DNA from: DASRJW01 sp035649435 | GTDB lineage: Bacteria > Krumholzibacteriota > Krumholzibacteriia > G020349025 | Assembly (NCBI GenBank): GCA_035649435.1 | Contig: DASRJO010000189.1 | Span: 1-15,894 of the forward strand | Length of the DNA stretch: 15,894 bases | Direction of reading: 5' to 3' | Shown here: piece after piece, positions 1-6,702 of the stretch | How positions within the stretch are numbered: position 1 is the first letter of the stretch | Layout of the letters: each line of letters begins with the position of its first letter | Notes under the pieces: model-generated | The model's input: the letters and a program-made list of their open reading frames with translations, nothing else | Databases searched by the model: none | Told to the model about the DNA's origin: nothing | Made by a program: the position numbers and the translations under genes

Positions 1-8
1 AGCGGCGC

Positions 9-284
9 ATGCAAGCCGAACAGTTCCGCGGCAACGAGTCGCAGCGCCCGACGCGCACCGAGTGGGAGACCGACCTCGGCCCCTTCCTTGCCGCCGAGGC
101 AGCGAAACGCGGCCTGCCCCTGCAAGTAGAAGACGCCGGACTCCGCATCCTCATCGACGCGACTTGGCGTGACTACGTTTTCGACGAAGCGTTCACAAAG
201 CTCGTTCCCATACAAATTTCCCGCGCCGCACAACGGCACGGCGAATCACCCCCAGCGCTCGTCGGAATGCTCGCCGAGATGTAG
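9..284 (+). CDS. Hypothetical protein, possibly the 3' end of a longer gene
   Basis: I do not recognise this 91-residue product. It is mixed charged and hydrophobic, has no membrane segment or signal peptide, and reads like a small soluble protein (for example TEWETDLGPFLAAEAAKRG near residues 17-35). The first ATG is at base 9, but the frame is open to the left edge and only eight bases lie upstream, so no ribosome binding site can be judged. It may be the C-terminal part of a gene that begins outside the window. It ends with TAG 28 bases before the 50-bp tandem repeat array. Confidence is moderate that it is coding and low on its start. Confidence 0.45.
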   Translation: MQAEQFRGNESQRPTRTEWETDLGPFLAAEAAKRGLPLQVEDAGLRILIDATWRDYVFDEAFTKLVPIQISRAAQRHGESPPALVGMLAEM

Positions 285-312
285 TCCGCTCACAGACGGT
301 ACGCCCGAGGTT

Positions 313-542
313 GGATTTCGCTTGTCGGTCCATCGCCGCTCCACCCGGGTTGGGTCGCGAGTGGATTTCGTTTGTCGGTCTATCGCGGCTCCACCCCGGT
401 TCGGTCGAAGGTGGATTTCGTTTGTCGGTCCCCCGCGGCTCCACCCCGGTTTGATCGCGAGTGGATTTCGTTTGTCGGTCCATCGCGGTTCCGCCCCCGG
501 TTTGGTCGCGGGTGGTTTTGTTTGTCGGTCCCCCGCGGCTCG
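313..542. repeat. 50-bp tandem repeat array, about 4.6 copies
   Basis: Units begin at 313, 363, 413, 463 and 514 with the near-invariant core GGATTTCGTTTGTCGGTC. This is followed by a more variable but clearly related segment (C-A/C-TCGCGGCTCCACCCCGG, then TTTGGTCGCGAGT-like). The last unit breaks off after GCGGCTCG. Several frames on both strands stay open across it, which is a by-product of the repeat and base composition, not evidence for a gene. Because the segments between cores are themselves homologous, this is a tandem satellite and not a CRISPR. Its function is unknown. Confidence 0.85.
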
Positions 543-730
543 CAGGCGATATCTGGCGATGGCCCGTCGCTCACTCCAAATGATGCGGGAGGTGGACACC
601 CTGCAATCGATGAAACCCCTCGCTCTCGATCGATCCTCCATCTCATGGGCCGCAGACTAGAATGCATGCATCTCTCGTGCCCCACGAGGACGCAGTTCAG
701 TGCGTGAATGCGTCGCAAATGCTTGTGAAC

Positions 731-783
731 TGTCAACGAAGTCGACGGCGATCGTAAACGATGTTGACAGTCGAGGTGTCAAC
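731..783. promoter_or_regulatory. Clustered TGTCAAC / GTTGACA sites with a perfect inverted repeat
   Basis: TGTCAAC occurs at 731-737 and 777-783, and its reverse complement GTTGACA at 763-769. The last two form a perfect 7-bp inverted repeat with a 7-base spacer. This looks like a dimeric regulator's operator, but no convincing gene starts next to it. TTGACA at 764-769 also matches a -35 box, without a good -10 at the right spacing. Apart from this and the weak ORF at 733-906, I see nothing in 543-973. Confidence 0.35.
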
Positions 784-906
784 AACCGCAGCAGCGATGG
801 CCCACCCCATTCGCACTCCAACATCGACGCCGGCTGCCAAGATGGCCATGCCGACCGGGATGAATCCCTCGTGCCCGTCGATAGCGAACGAGCCGCGACG
901 GCGCAC
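733..906 (-). other. Possible small membrane-like ORF or gene remnant
   Basis: A minus-strand frame runs from a GTG at 906 to a TGA at 733-735, 57 residues. It contains a glycine/alanine-rich hydrophobic stretch (GFIPVGMAILAAGVDVGV, then GWAIAAAVVD). The frame stays open about 30 further codons upstream without an ATG, GTG or TTG start, and the ribosome binding site before the GTG is poor. Third-position GC is fairly high. It could be the remnant of a longer gene disrupted near the toxin-antitoxin promoter, or chance. I could not assign a family. Confidence 0.18.
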
Positions 907-973
907 GGTCCTGGTCCCCGAGGCCGCCCATCGAGGGGAGTCCTCGAGCCAGACCGCCTCGGGCCCGTGGCTC

Positions 974-1008
974 TGGACGCCGCGCTGAAATAGTCATATA
1001 ATATGACT
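974..1008 (+). promoter_or_regulatory. Toxin-antitoxin promoter with palindromic operator
   Basis: A perfect -10 box TATAAT lies at 997-1002. A -35-like TGGACG (4/6 match to TTGACA) lies at 974-979, giving the ideal 17-base spacing. The -10 is embedded in a perfect inverted repeat, AGTCATA (992-998), spacer TAA, TATGACT (1002-1008). An operator over the promoter is what is expected for toxin-antitoxin autorepression, where antitoxin, alone or with toxin, binds a palindrome. The antitoxin GTG is about 38 bases downstream of the -10. Confidence 0.7.
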
Positions 1009-1039
1009 GGTCGCGAGAAATGACCGGTGGAGGTGGGCT

Positions 1040-1264
1040 GTGAAACGAATCGGAGCGGCGCAGTTCAAGGAGCAGTGCCTGGCACTGCTCGACCGACTGA
1101 CCCCAGAGGGCTTGGTGATCACCAAGCATGGAAAGCCCGTGGCACGAGTCATCCCCTATCCCCGGCCGTCAGGGGATCTCATCGGATCCCTGCAAGAGAA
1201 GCTCGAGATTCACGGCGACATCACCTCCACGGGCCTTGCCTGGGATGCCGATGCTGAACCTTGA
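1040..1264 (+). CDS. Type II antitoxin, Phd/YefM-like
   Basis: This 74-residue protein matches the Phd/YefM pattern: an N-terminal segment with MKRIGAAQFKEQCLALLDRL (residues 1-20), then VITKHGKPVARVIP, the typical beta-hairpin of the DNA-binding half. An acidic, flexible C-terminus (residues 45-74) would wrap around and neutralise the toxin. It starts with GTG at 1040, with GGAGGT at 1029-1034 five bases upstream. It overlaps the toxin gene by 14 bases, so the two are translationally coupled. It probably represses its own promoter through the palindrome at 992-1008. The family call is from motif memory. VapB antitoxins paired with PIN toxins come from several fold classes, and the Phd/YefM class is a common one. 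Confidence 0.85.
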   Translation: MKRIGAAQFKEQCLALLDRLTPEGLVITKHGKPVARVIPYPRPSGDLIGSLQEKLEIHGDITSTGLAWDADAEP

Positions 1265-1613
1265 CACACACATGCTGATTCACGCACTTCGCGGCGACGT
1301 GCGTCCCGCAGAGCGAACTCTCCTCGCAGGTGACTCCTGGGGTGTTGCCGCCATCGTGTTGTGGGAACTTGCGAAGCTCGCACAACTGGGGAGAATCACC
1401 CTTGATCTCGACGATCCAGACGTGGTGCGTACGCTCAGCAGCATCCACGTCTGGCCGCTGGATCTCGACGTGGCCCGCACGTCGACGCGGCTCGATTTCA
1501 AGGGCGATCCGGCCGACGATCTCATCGCAGCGACCAGCGTGGTGCACCGAGCGCCACTCCTGACCCGAGATCGACGCATTCGGCGCTCGAAGCTCGTCCC
1601 ACTGGCCAAGTGA
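1251..1613 (+). CDS. vapC: VapC-like PIN-domain ribonuclease toxin
   Basis: This 120-residue PIN-domain protein is the usual VapC size. The acidic active-site residues are visible: Asp5 in LNLDTHML, Glu39 in VLWELAKL, Asp89 in GDPADDLIAAT, and Asp107 in LLTRDRRI. Together they would bind Mg2+ or Mn2+ for RNA cleavage; VapC toxins typically cut tRNA or rRNA. The ATG at 1251 is chosen because it gives the canonical PIN N-terminus; the frame is open further upstream but that extension lies inside the antitoxin gene. No clear ribosome binding site precedes it, consistent with coupling to the antitoxin. It ends 12 bases from the convergent end of the next gene; GCCGG-loop-CCGGC spans this junction. 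All catalytic residues are present, so the toxin should be active. Confidence 0.9.
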   Translation: MLNLDTHMLIHALRGDVRPAERTLLAGDSWGVAAIVLWELAKLAQLGRITLDLDDPDVVRTLSSIHVWPLDLDVARTSTRLDFKGDPADDLIAATSVVHRAPLLTRDRRIRRSKLVPLAK

Positions 1614-1625
1614 AGTCCGGGCCGG

Positions 1626-2762
1626 CTAGCCCCGGCTCTCGTGTTTCTTCGGTCCGTCGCCGTCCACGACCATGAGGCGTGGTGCCTTCTCGTGATGCCA
1701 ACGTGGTGGGAGGTGCCTCGATCGAAGGGGCGAGCGTTGTTGTGGCTCGTTGCGAGAGCGCGACATGGGGCGTGGCAGGATGCGTGCGCGCAGCCATCGA
1801 GCGGCTCGTCGAAAGGTGGGCAAGTGGGGGAGCGGGTCCTGGAAGAAATGCTGCGTGCCGATATCGGGACGCAAGGCGACAAGCGCCTCGGGAGGGACGG
1901 CCGGTGTGGTGAGCTCGCCGCGCGGAGCCGAGAACACGCGTCGGCGTTTGCGGCCGACGCGATAACGTGTCGGGCCCGTGATCGGTCTGCCGGCCGCGAG
2001 CTGTGCGTACAGCCACGGCATGTCGATGCCGCAGGCGATCGCAAGCTCGATGCTATCGTTCCATCCCGGGTGCAGACCCAGCAACCGGAATTCGTTCGCA
2101 TGCACGTCGTGTTGAAACCCCACCGTGGCGATGCCGTTCCATCCACGACGGGACAACAGCTCGAGCCCCAGTCGCCGGATCTCCGGCTGGTGGGCGCTCT
2201 CCGCTGCGGTGCGTTCGAACCAAGGCAGGGCCGACTCGGCGGCGCTGCCGCGTAGACGGTGAACGAAAGTCGCGACGGGATCCCCGCGCCGACAGAGGGC
2301 GAGAATCGCGTATTCGCGTGCCAATGAGGATGCGTCGGACCCCTGGGGATGCGAGGCCGCGGCCCGCAACCCGATGGTGTCCGCCAGTGCCGGCAAGTTG
2401 TCTCGGCGCGCGAACTCGCGCAGGACCTCGCGCCCCGGGAGTGGGCAGCTGGCAGCGTGGATCTGCGCGGGATGAGAGGCGAGAATCTCCGCGGTGCAGG
2501 GATCGAAGTACACGAGGACGTCGTAACGTTCGCGATGCAGAGCGTCGTGCAACCAACGGTCATAATCGGAATGAGCGTGTGGACTCGGAGCGATCAAGTG
2601 GTCGCGGCAGTAGCGGGAAGCGGCTGCGATCGCGTGCTGGCCGGGGGTCGCCACGGTGACATGCGCCTTGCGGCGGCCGAGGCTGCGGACGACGGCAAGC
2701 GCTTGTGGATGTTGTCCATCCAGAACGAGGACACGCAGCGCTTGCGGGGGGAACGCCAGCAT
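1626..2762 (-). CDS. Degenerate ATP-grasp (carboxylate-amine ligase-like) protein, probable pseudoenzyme
   Basis: The start is ATG at 2762 with AGGAGG four bases upstream, giving 378 residues. Residues 10-60 (RVLVLDGQHPQALAVVRSLG, then ASRYCRD) are the pre-ATP-grasp domain typical of ATP-grasp ligases in polysaccharide and peptide clusters. Residues 150-260 match the C-terminal half of the fold (REYAILALCRRGDPVATFVHR, GWNGIATVGFQHD, SIELAIACGIDMPWLYAQLAAGRP). The middle is short: after the DNLPALADTIGL helix the lysine-bearing nucleotide-binding segment is missing. The metal-binding motifs, usually V-E-F and E-x-N-P-R, read VGF (Gly215) and G-L-H-P-G (Gly229, His231). ATP-dependent ligation looks impossible, yet the frame is intact. 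The C-terminal 60 residues are basic and low complexity. Alternative: a recently decayed gene. Confidence 0.7.
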   Translation of the reverse strand: MLAFPPQALRVLVLDGQHPQALAVVRSLGRRKAHVTVATPGQHAIAAASRYCRDHLIAPSPHAHSDYDRWLHDALHRERYDVLVYFDPCTAEILASHPAQIHAASCPLPGREVLREFARRDNLPALADTIGLRAAASHPQGSDASSLAREYAILALCRRGDPVATFVHRLRGSAAESALPWFERTAAESAHQPEIRRLGLELLSRRGWNGIATVGFQHDVHANEFRLLGLHPGWNDSIELAIACGIDMPWLYAQLAAGRPITGPTRYRVGRKRRRVFSAPRGELTTPAVPPEALVALRPDIGTQHFFQDPLPHLPTFRRAARWLRARILPRPMSRSRNEPQQRSPLRSRHLPPRWHHEKAPRLMVVDGDGPKKHESRG

Positions 2763-2955
2763 GGGGCCTCCTGCCCTGAGCTTCCAAACACTTCCTTGGT
2801 TGTTGATGGCGAGCAAGCAACTCGGGGTCCAAGGGCGGGACGCGGTGACGACAAGCTCAGAGTTCCTCGAACTTGCCGGCACCACGCGGTGAGCGCGCAT
2901 GGAAGCAGTCGGCTCGGCGTGCTACAAATGCTCCGACCTGCGACAGCACGCGGGT

Positions 2956-3069
2956 GATGCAACGGATAGGAGGCCGGCGCTCGAAGCGATGCAACGGATA
3001 GGAGGCCGGAACTCGGAGCACCGGATTGGGGCCGGCAGTCGAAGGATGCAACGGATTGGAGGCTCGAAC
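2956..3069. repeat. 32-bp direct repeats carrying Shine-Dalgarno-like GGAGG
   Basis: GATGCAACGGATAGGAGGCC starts at 2956 and again at 2988 (period 32). A degenerate third unit lies at about 3016-3035 (CACCGGATTGGGGCCGG), and a fourth, GATGCAACGGATTGGAGGC, starts at 3045. The GGAGG of the last unit (3058-3062) sits seven bases before the ATG of the next gene and serves as its ribosome binding site. Units one and two also carry ATG plus GGAGG. The 2763-2955 part of this divergent intergenic region shows no gene; the GGAGG for the minus-strand ATP-grasp gene lies at its left end. Confidence 0.75.
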
Positions 3070-3402
3070 ATGGCGGCAGTGCCCACCGAGATCGAACGGC
3101 TCGGCAACGAAGCCGTGCGGATCGCCTGGGAAGATGGGCACGAGAGTGTCTATCGCAACGGCGATTTGCGTTTCATCTGCTCGTGCGCACTGTGTGTCGA
3201 CGAGATTTCCGGCGTGCGGCGCGTACGGCGCGAGCAGATCCCGCCTGACATTCGCCCGACTGGAATCGAGCTCGTCGGTCACTACGCGTTCCACATCAGC
3301 TGGAGCGATGGCCACGCGACCGGTATCTACTCCTACGAGATGTTGCGCGCACGCTGCCCGTGCGCGCCGTGTGCGGCGGCTCGGCCGGCGCGCGAGGCCT
3401 GA
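3070..3402 (+). CDS. DUF971 / GBBH-like N-terminal domain protein
   Basis: This 110-residue stand-alone DUF971 protein is the domain found at the N-terminus of gamma-butyrobetaine hydroxylase and fused to some Mrp/ApbC-type Fe-S proteins. Family landmarks are VRIAWEDGHESVY (17-29), the LRFICSCALC cysteine cluster (Cys37, Cys39, Cys42), GIELVGHYAFHISWSDGHATGIYSYEMLR (65-93) and a second cluster CPCAPC (Cys96, Cys98, Cys101). Cys37, Cys39, Cys42 and His82 match the zinc site known in human BBOX1, so a structural zinc is expected. The molecular role of stand-alone bacterial members is not established. The ATG at 3070 follows GGAGG by seven bases; the frame is open upstream only through the repeat cluster. 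It converges with citrate synthase, 63 bases apart. Confidence 0.9.
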   Translation: MAAVPTEIERLGNEAVRIAWEDGHESVYRNGDLRFICSCALCVDEISGVRRVRREQIPPDIRPTGIELVGHYAFHISWSDGHATGIYSYEMLRARCPCAPCAAARPAREA

Positions 3403-3465
3403 GCCCGGTCGCGGGGTGGCCCGGCGGCGCACGATGGCTGAGCGCGGCAGCTCGGAGCGGAGGGT

Positions 3466-4587
3466 TCAGCGGTTGGCGAGCGGCACGTAGGCGATGCCTG
3501 TGGGCCCGATGTAGTTGGAGCGCGGGCGAATGAGCCGGTTGTCCTGTGTCTGCTCGAGGATGTGCGCCGCCCAGCCGGCCACGCGCGAGACGGCGAAGAT
3601 CGGCGTGTACAGGTGGATCGGGATGCCGAGAAGGAAATAGGTCGAGGCCGAAAAGAAATCGACGTTGGGATAGAGGCCCTTTTCCTCGCGCATGTGCTGT
3701 TCGATGCGCCTCGACATGTTGAACCACTTGTCGTCGCCGCGGAGCTTGGCGAGGGCCTCGGAGGATTGCCGCAGGTGCGTCGCGCGCGGATCCTCCACCT
3801 TGTACACGCGGTGACCGAAGCCCATGATGCGGCGTCCCGCGGCGAGCTGGTCACGCACCCAGGCTTCGGCCGTCTGGCCGCTGCCGTCGATTTCCAGCAA
3901 TGTCTGCATCACGCGCGTGTTGGCGCCGCCGTGCGAGGCGCCTTTGAGCGTGCCAATGGCGGCGACGACTGCGCTGTGCATGTCGGAGAGCGTCGACGTC
4001 GTGACGCGCGCGGTGAACGTGGAGGCGTTGAAACCGTGATCCGCGTGCAGCACCAAGGCCTGATCGAAGGTGCGCACCGCGGTGCGGTCGTGTTCCTCCC
4101 CGGTCAGCATGTAGAGGAAGTTGGCCGCGTGTGACAGGCCCGGCTCGGGGAGCACGAACGCCTTGCCCTCGCGCGCCCGGCCGATGGCGGCGACCAGAGT
4201 CGACATGGCGGCGATGAGTCGCACGCCCTTGCGCTCCGAGGCCAGCACGCTCAAGTCCTCGGCGTCGGGATCGAAGGCGGATAGCTGCGACACGGCCGTG
4301 CGCAAGGTCGCCATCGAGTCTTCTTCGGGAGCGCTGCGAATCCATTCGAGGATGGGGTCGGGAACTTTGGCCTCGTCGGTGAGGCGCCGGCAGAACTCGT
4401 CGAGCTCCGGGCGCCGCGGCAGGCGTCCCTGCAGCAGCAGAAAAGCGACTTCCTCGTAGGTGGATTCCCGCGCCAAGTCGTGGATGCCGATGCCGCGGTA
4501 GACCAAGTTGCCTTCGTCGCCATACACCTTCGAGATCGCCGACGAACCGACGACGACACCCTCGAGACCACGCGTTGCATCGGACAT
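3466..4587 (-). CDS. gltA: Citrate synthase family protein
   Basis: This enzyme condenses oxaloacetate with acetyl-CoA to citrate, the entry step of the TCA cycle, in the cytoplasm. The 373-residue length fits the short dimeric (Bacillus/archaeal-type) citrate synthases, not the longer E. coli form. Active-site landmarks are all present: LHADHGFNAST with His184, KGASHGGAN with catalytic His219, IMGFGHRVYK with His259, NVDFFSA with catalytic Asp310, and the terminal RPRSNYIGP arginine. ATG at 4587 follows GGAGG by about nine bases. It starts 36 bases after the S9C-like gene ends and is probably co-transcribed with it. 2-methylcitrate synthases share these motifs and cannot be excluded, but no prp genes are visible here. 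Function as a Claisen-type synthase is secure, substrate preference less so. Confidence 0.92.
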   Translation of the reverse strand: MSDATRGLEGVVVGSSAISKVYGDEGNLVYRGIGIHDLARESTYEEVAFLLLQGRLPRRPELDEFCRRLTDEAKVPDPILEWIRSAPEEDSMATLRTAVSQLSAFDPDAEDLSVLASERKGVRLIAAMSTLVAAIGRAREGKAFVLPEPGLSHAANFLYMLTGEEHDRTAVRTFDQALVLHADHGFNASTFTARVTTSTLSDMHSAVVAAIGTLKGASHGGANTRVMQTLLEIDGSGQTAEAWVRDQLAAGRRIMGFGHRVYKVEDPRATHLRQSSEALAKLRGDDKWFNMSRRIEQHMREEKGLYPNVDFFSASTYFLLGIPIHLYTPIFAVSRVAGWAAHILEQTQDNRLIRPRSNYIGPTGIAYVPLANR

Positions 4588-4623
4588 GTGAATCGACCTC
4601 CGCGGCTCGGCGCCTTGGGGATC

Positions 4624-6576
4624 CTACAGCTTGCGCTCCAGCCAGTCGAGAAGATGCCGCAAACGCTCGCTGCGGTTGTGAGGTCGGCCGGAACGCTCGA
4701 AGCTCTCGCTCTCGCCGGCGAAACGCACCAGCTCGACATCCCGTCCCAACACCGCCAGAGCCGAGAACATTTCTTCGGATTGCGACATCGGACAGCGACG
4801 GTCTTGCATGCCGTGCAACAAAAGCAGTGGCGCGCGCATGTGCTCGGAGTAGGCCAGGGGCGAGGTGCGCCAGTAGCGCTCGTGCGATTCCCAAGGTGGG
4901 GCGAGGAACTCGGCCGTGAGAGCGCGGCCTGCAACGCCTGTGCCATGCAGTGAGAGGAAGTTGGCGGCAGCGGACGTCGCCACGGCGCACTTGAATCGGC
5001 GCGTGTGACCGAGCGCCCACAGGGTGAGGAAGCCGCCGTGATCGCGCCCCACCAGCGCCACACGACCGCCGTCCACGAAGGGTCTGCTCTCGACCCAGTC
5101 GGCGAGTGCGTGCAGATCGTTGAGATCCTCGAAGCCCCATTTGCCGGAGATCGCGCGCAAGTACGGCGTGCCGAAGCCGGCGCTGCCGCGCAAGTTGGGA
5201 CAGATCACGTGATAACCGGCCGCGGCCAGCAGCTGCAGCTCGTGCACGAAGGACCAACCCAGCATCGCACGCGGGCCGGTGTAGAGCGCGATCACCGCTG
5301 GACCGCGACGCGCCTTGCCGCGCGCGTGCAGGACGAAGCCGTGGATCCGATGCCCCGGCGCGGTGGCGAACACGAACGGCTGCGGGCGCACGGGAGCTTT
5401 GCCGCGCAAGGCGGCGGCATGGAATCGCGTCAAACGCCGCGCATCGGCGAGGGTGACCGTGCTGCGCCCGCTTCCGAGGCCGGCCACGTAGAGATCTCCG
5501 GGGTGGGTGGGGTCGAGTCGCAACAGCGCCCAGGCACGACCACTCGCGCTGCGCGAGAACGCCGCGATCTCGTGCCGGCCACGCGTACGAGCAGCCGGAG
5601 TACCACCCGTGGCCGCGACTTCGAACACGTTGACGCTCGCGTCCTGACTGGCGAGGAACAAGACGCGCCTGCCATCGACGGACCAAATCGGGGCGGCGGC
5701 GCGCGTGTCGCCGAGCGCGTCGGAAACACAGACATTCGTGCACATGAGATCGGATCCGGCGATCAAATCCTGCGGCCGACCACCACGTGCGGCGACCGAC
5801 CACACGTGCATGGGTTCGGCGGTGTCTTTATGACCCAAGTAAGCGATCGTTTCCCCATCGGGTGACCATGCCGGGGCGAACTTGGGACCCGGAGCGCGGG
5901 TCAGCAGACGCGGGACGCCTCCACGCAGCGACACGACATGGAGTGCGCCATTCGCGGTCGGTTCATGGCGTGCTCCGGGAAAGGCGACGAACGCGAGAGC
6001 GCGGCTGTCAGGCGACCAGGCCGGCGCGCCGGCCTGCATCGATCCGCGCGTGAGCCGGCGGACACGCCGGGTGCGGAGCTCGAACATGCAGAGTTGCAGT
6101 GGCATACCCTGCGCGCTGCTGGTGGCGCCGTTTGCGCGCCAGTGCTCGAACTCCGGGCCCGAACTCGCAGTCTTCGGCCGCGCCGAGTGCAGGAAGGCGA
6201 CGTACTTGCCATCCGGGCTCACCTTCGGCGCGCGCAGGTCGCCGTCCAAATGCGTCAGCTGCTCCGGCGCGGCGCTGCCGAGGCGCAGAATCCACAAGTT
6301 CGCGCGTCCATCGCGATCGGAGACGAACACGACCGCATCGCTCGCCGGGGTCCAGCAGGGTTCACGGTCGTCGTGCGTGCCATCGGTGAGGGCGACGATG
6401 CGCTTGGTCGGGACAAGCACGAGAGCGAGTGCGCGACAGGTGCGGTTCCGGCGCCAATCCGTGCGCGGCACGGCATAGGCGATGCGCTTCCCGTCCGGTG
6501 CCATCACCGGACCTTCCGGCGCACGCAGGTGAGCCCAGTCGTCGACCCCGAGGCCTCGCGAACCGCCGCGACCCAT
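4624..6576 (-). CDS. S9C-like beta-propeller/alpha-beta hydrolase with lost catalytic triad, probable pseudopeptidase
   Basis: The 650-residue protein has a prolyl-oligopeptidase-family layout. An N-terminal WD40/TolB-like beta-propeller (about 1-400) shows repeated blades such as VSPDGKYVAFL, WSPDSRALAFV and WSPDGETIAYLG. A C-terminal alpha/beta hydrolase (about 410-650) follows acylaminoacyl-peptidases closely (CPNLRGSAGFGTPYL, GKWGFEDLNDL, PPWESHERYW, HGMQDRRCP). The nucleophile motif G-G-S-Y-G-G reads G-R-D-H-G-G, with Asp512 in place of serine. The catalytic His motif G-E-S-H-E reads G-E-S-E-S, with Glu624. The HGGP loop reads YTGP. Only the acid Asp592 remains. The start at ATG 6576 is chosen because GGAGGA lies six bases upstream; longer starts exist. 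No signal peptide is seen, so it is probably cytoplasmic, for binding rather than peptide hydrolysis. It lies between the glycosyltransferase (126 bases) and citrate synthase. Confidence 0.85.
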   Translation of the reverse strand: MGRGGSRGLGVDDWAHLRAPEGPVMAPDGKRIAYAVPRTDWRRNRTCRALALVLVPTKRIVALTDGTHDDREPCWTPASDAVVFVSDRDGRANLWILRLGSAAPEQLTHLDGDLRAPKVSPDGKYVAFLHSARPKTASSGPEFEHWRANGATSSAQGMPLQLCMFELRTRRVRRLTRGSMQAGAPAWSPDSRALAFVAFPGARHEPTANGALHVVSLRGGVPRLLTRAPGPKFAPAWSPDGETIAYLGHKDTAEPMHVWSVAARGGRPQDLIAGSDLMCTNVCVSDALGDTRAAAPIWSVDGRRVLFLASQDASVNVFEVAATGGTPAARTRGRHEIAAFSRSASGRAWALLRLDPTHPGDLYVAGLGSGRSTVTLADARRLTRFHAAALRGKAPVRPQPFVFATAPGHRIHGFVLHARGKARRGPAVIALYTGPRAMLGWSFVHELQLLAAAGYHVICPNLRGSAGFGTPYLRAISGKWGFEDLNDLHALADWVESRPFVDGGRVALVGRDHGGFLTLWALGHTRRFKCAVATSAAANFLSLHGTGVAGRALTAEFLAPPWESHERYWRTSPLAYSEHMRAPLLLLHGMQDRRCPMSQSEEMFSALAVLGRDVELVRFAGESESFERSGRPHNRSERLRHLLDWLERKL

Positions 6577-6702
6577 CGCCATTCCTCCAGTGTCTTCGCA
6601 TGTTGGCGCGAACGCAGCACAGTACCCAAGGAAGGCGAGATCGGGCAAGTGCAGGGCGGCGCCGGCTCGCCGGATCCGCGGCGGCTCGCGAATCGGCTGC
6701 GG

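Noticed and set aside
313..542. CRISPR array (18-nt core every 50 bases)
   Set aside because: The segments between cores are clearly related to each other, not unique spacers, and no cas gene is near; it is a tandem repeat.
193..736. Long overlapping ORFs on both strands across the repeat array
   Set aside because: They translate the repeat itself in several frames, lack ribosome binding sites and conserved sequence; open frames result from the repeat and high GC.
1..3070. Genomic island or integrated element
   Set aside because: Repeats, a toxin-antitoxin pair and a degenerate gene are suggestive, but there is no integrase, transposase, attachment site or terminal repeat pair to support it.
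3851..5803. 650-codon minus-strand frame overlapping citrate synthase and the S9C gene
   Set aside because: Arg/Ala-rich shadow of two genes with full family motifs in other frames.
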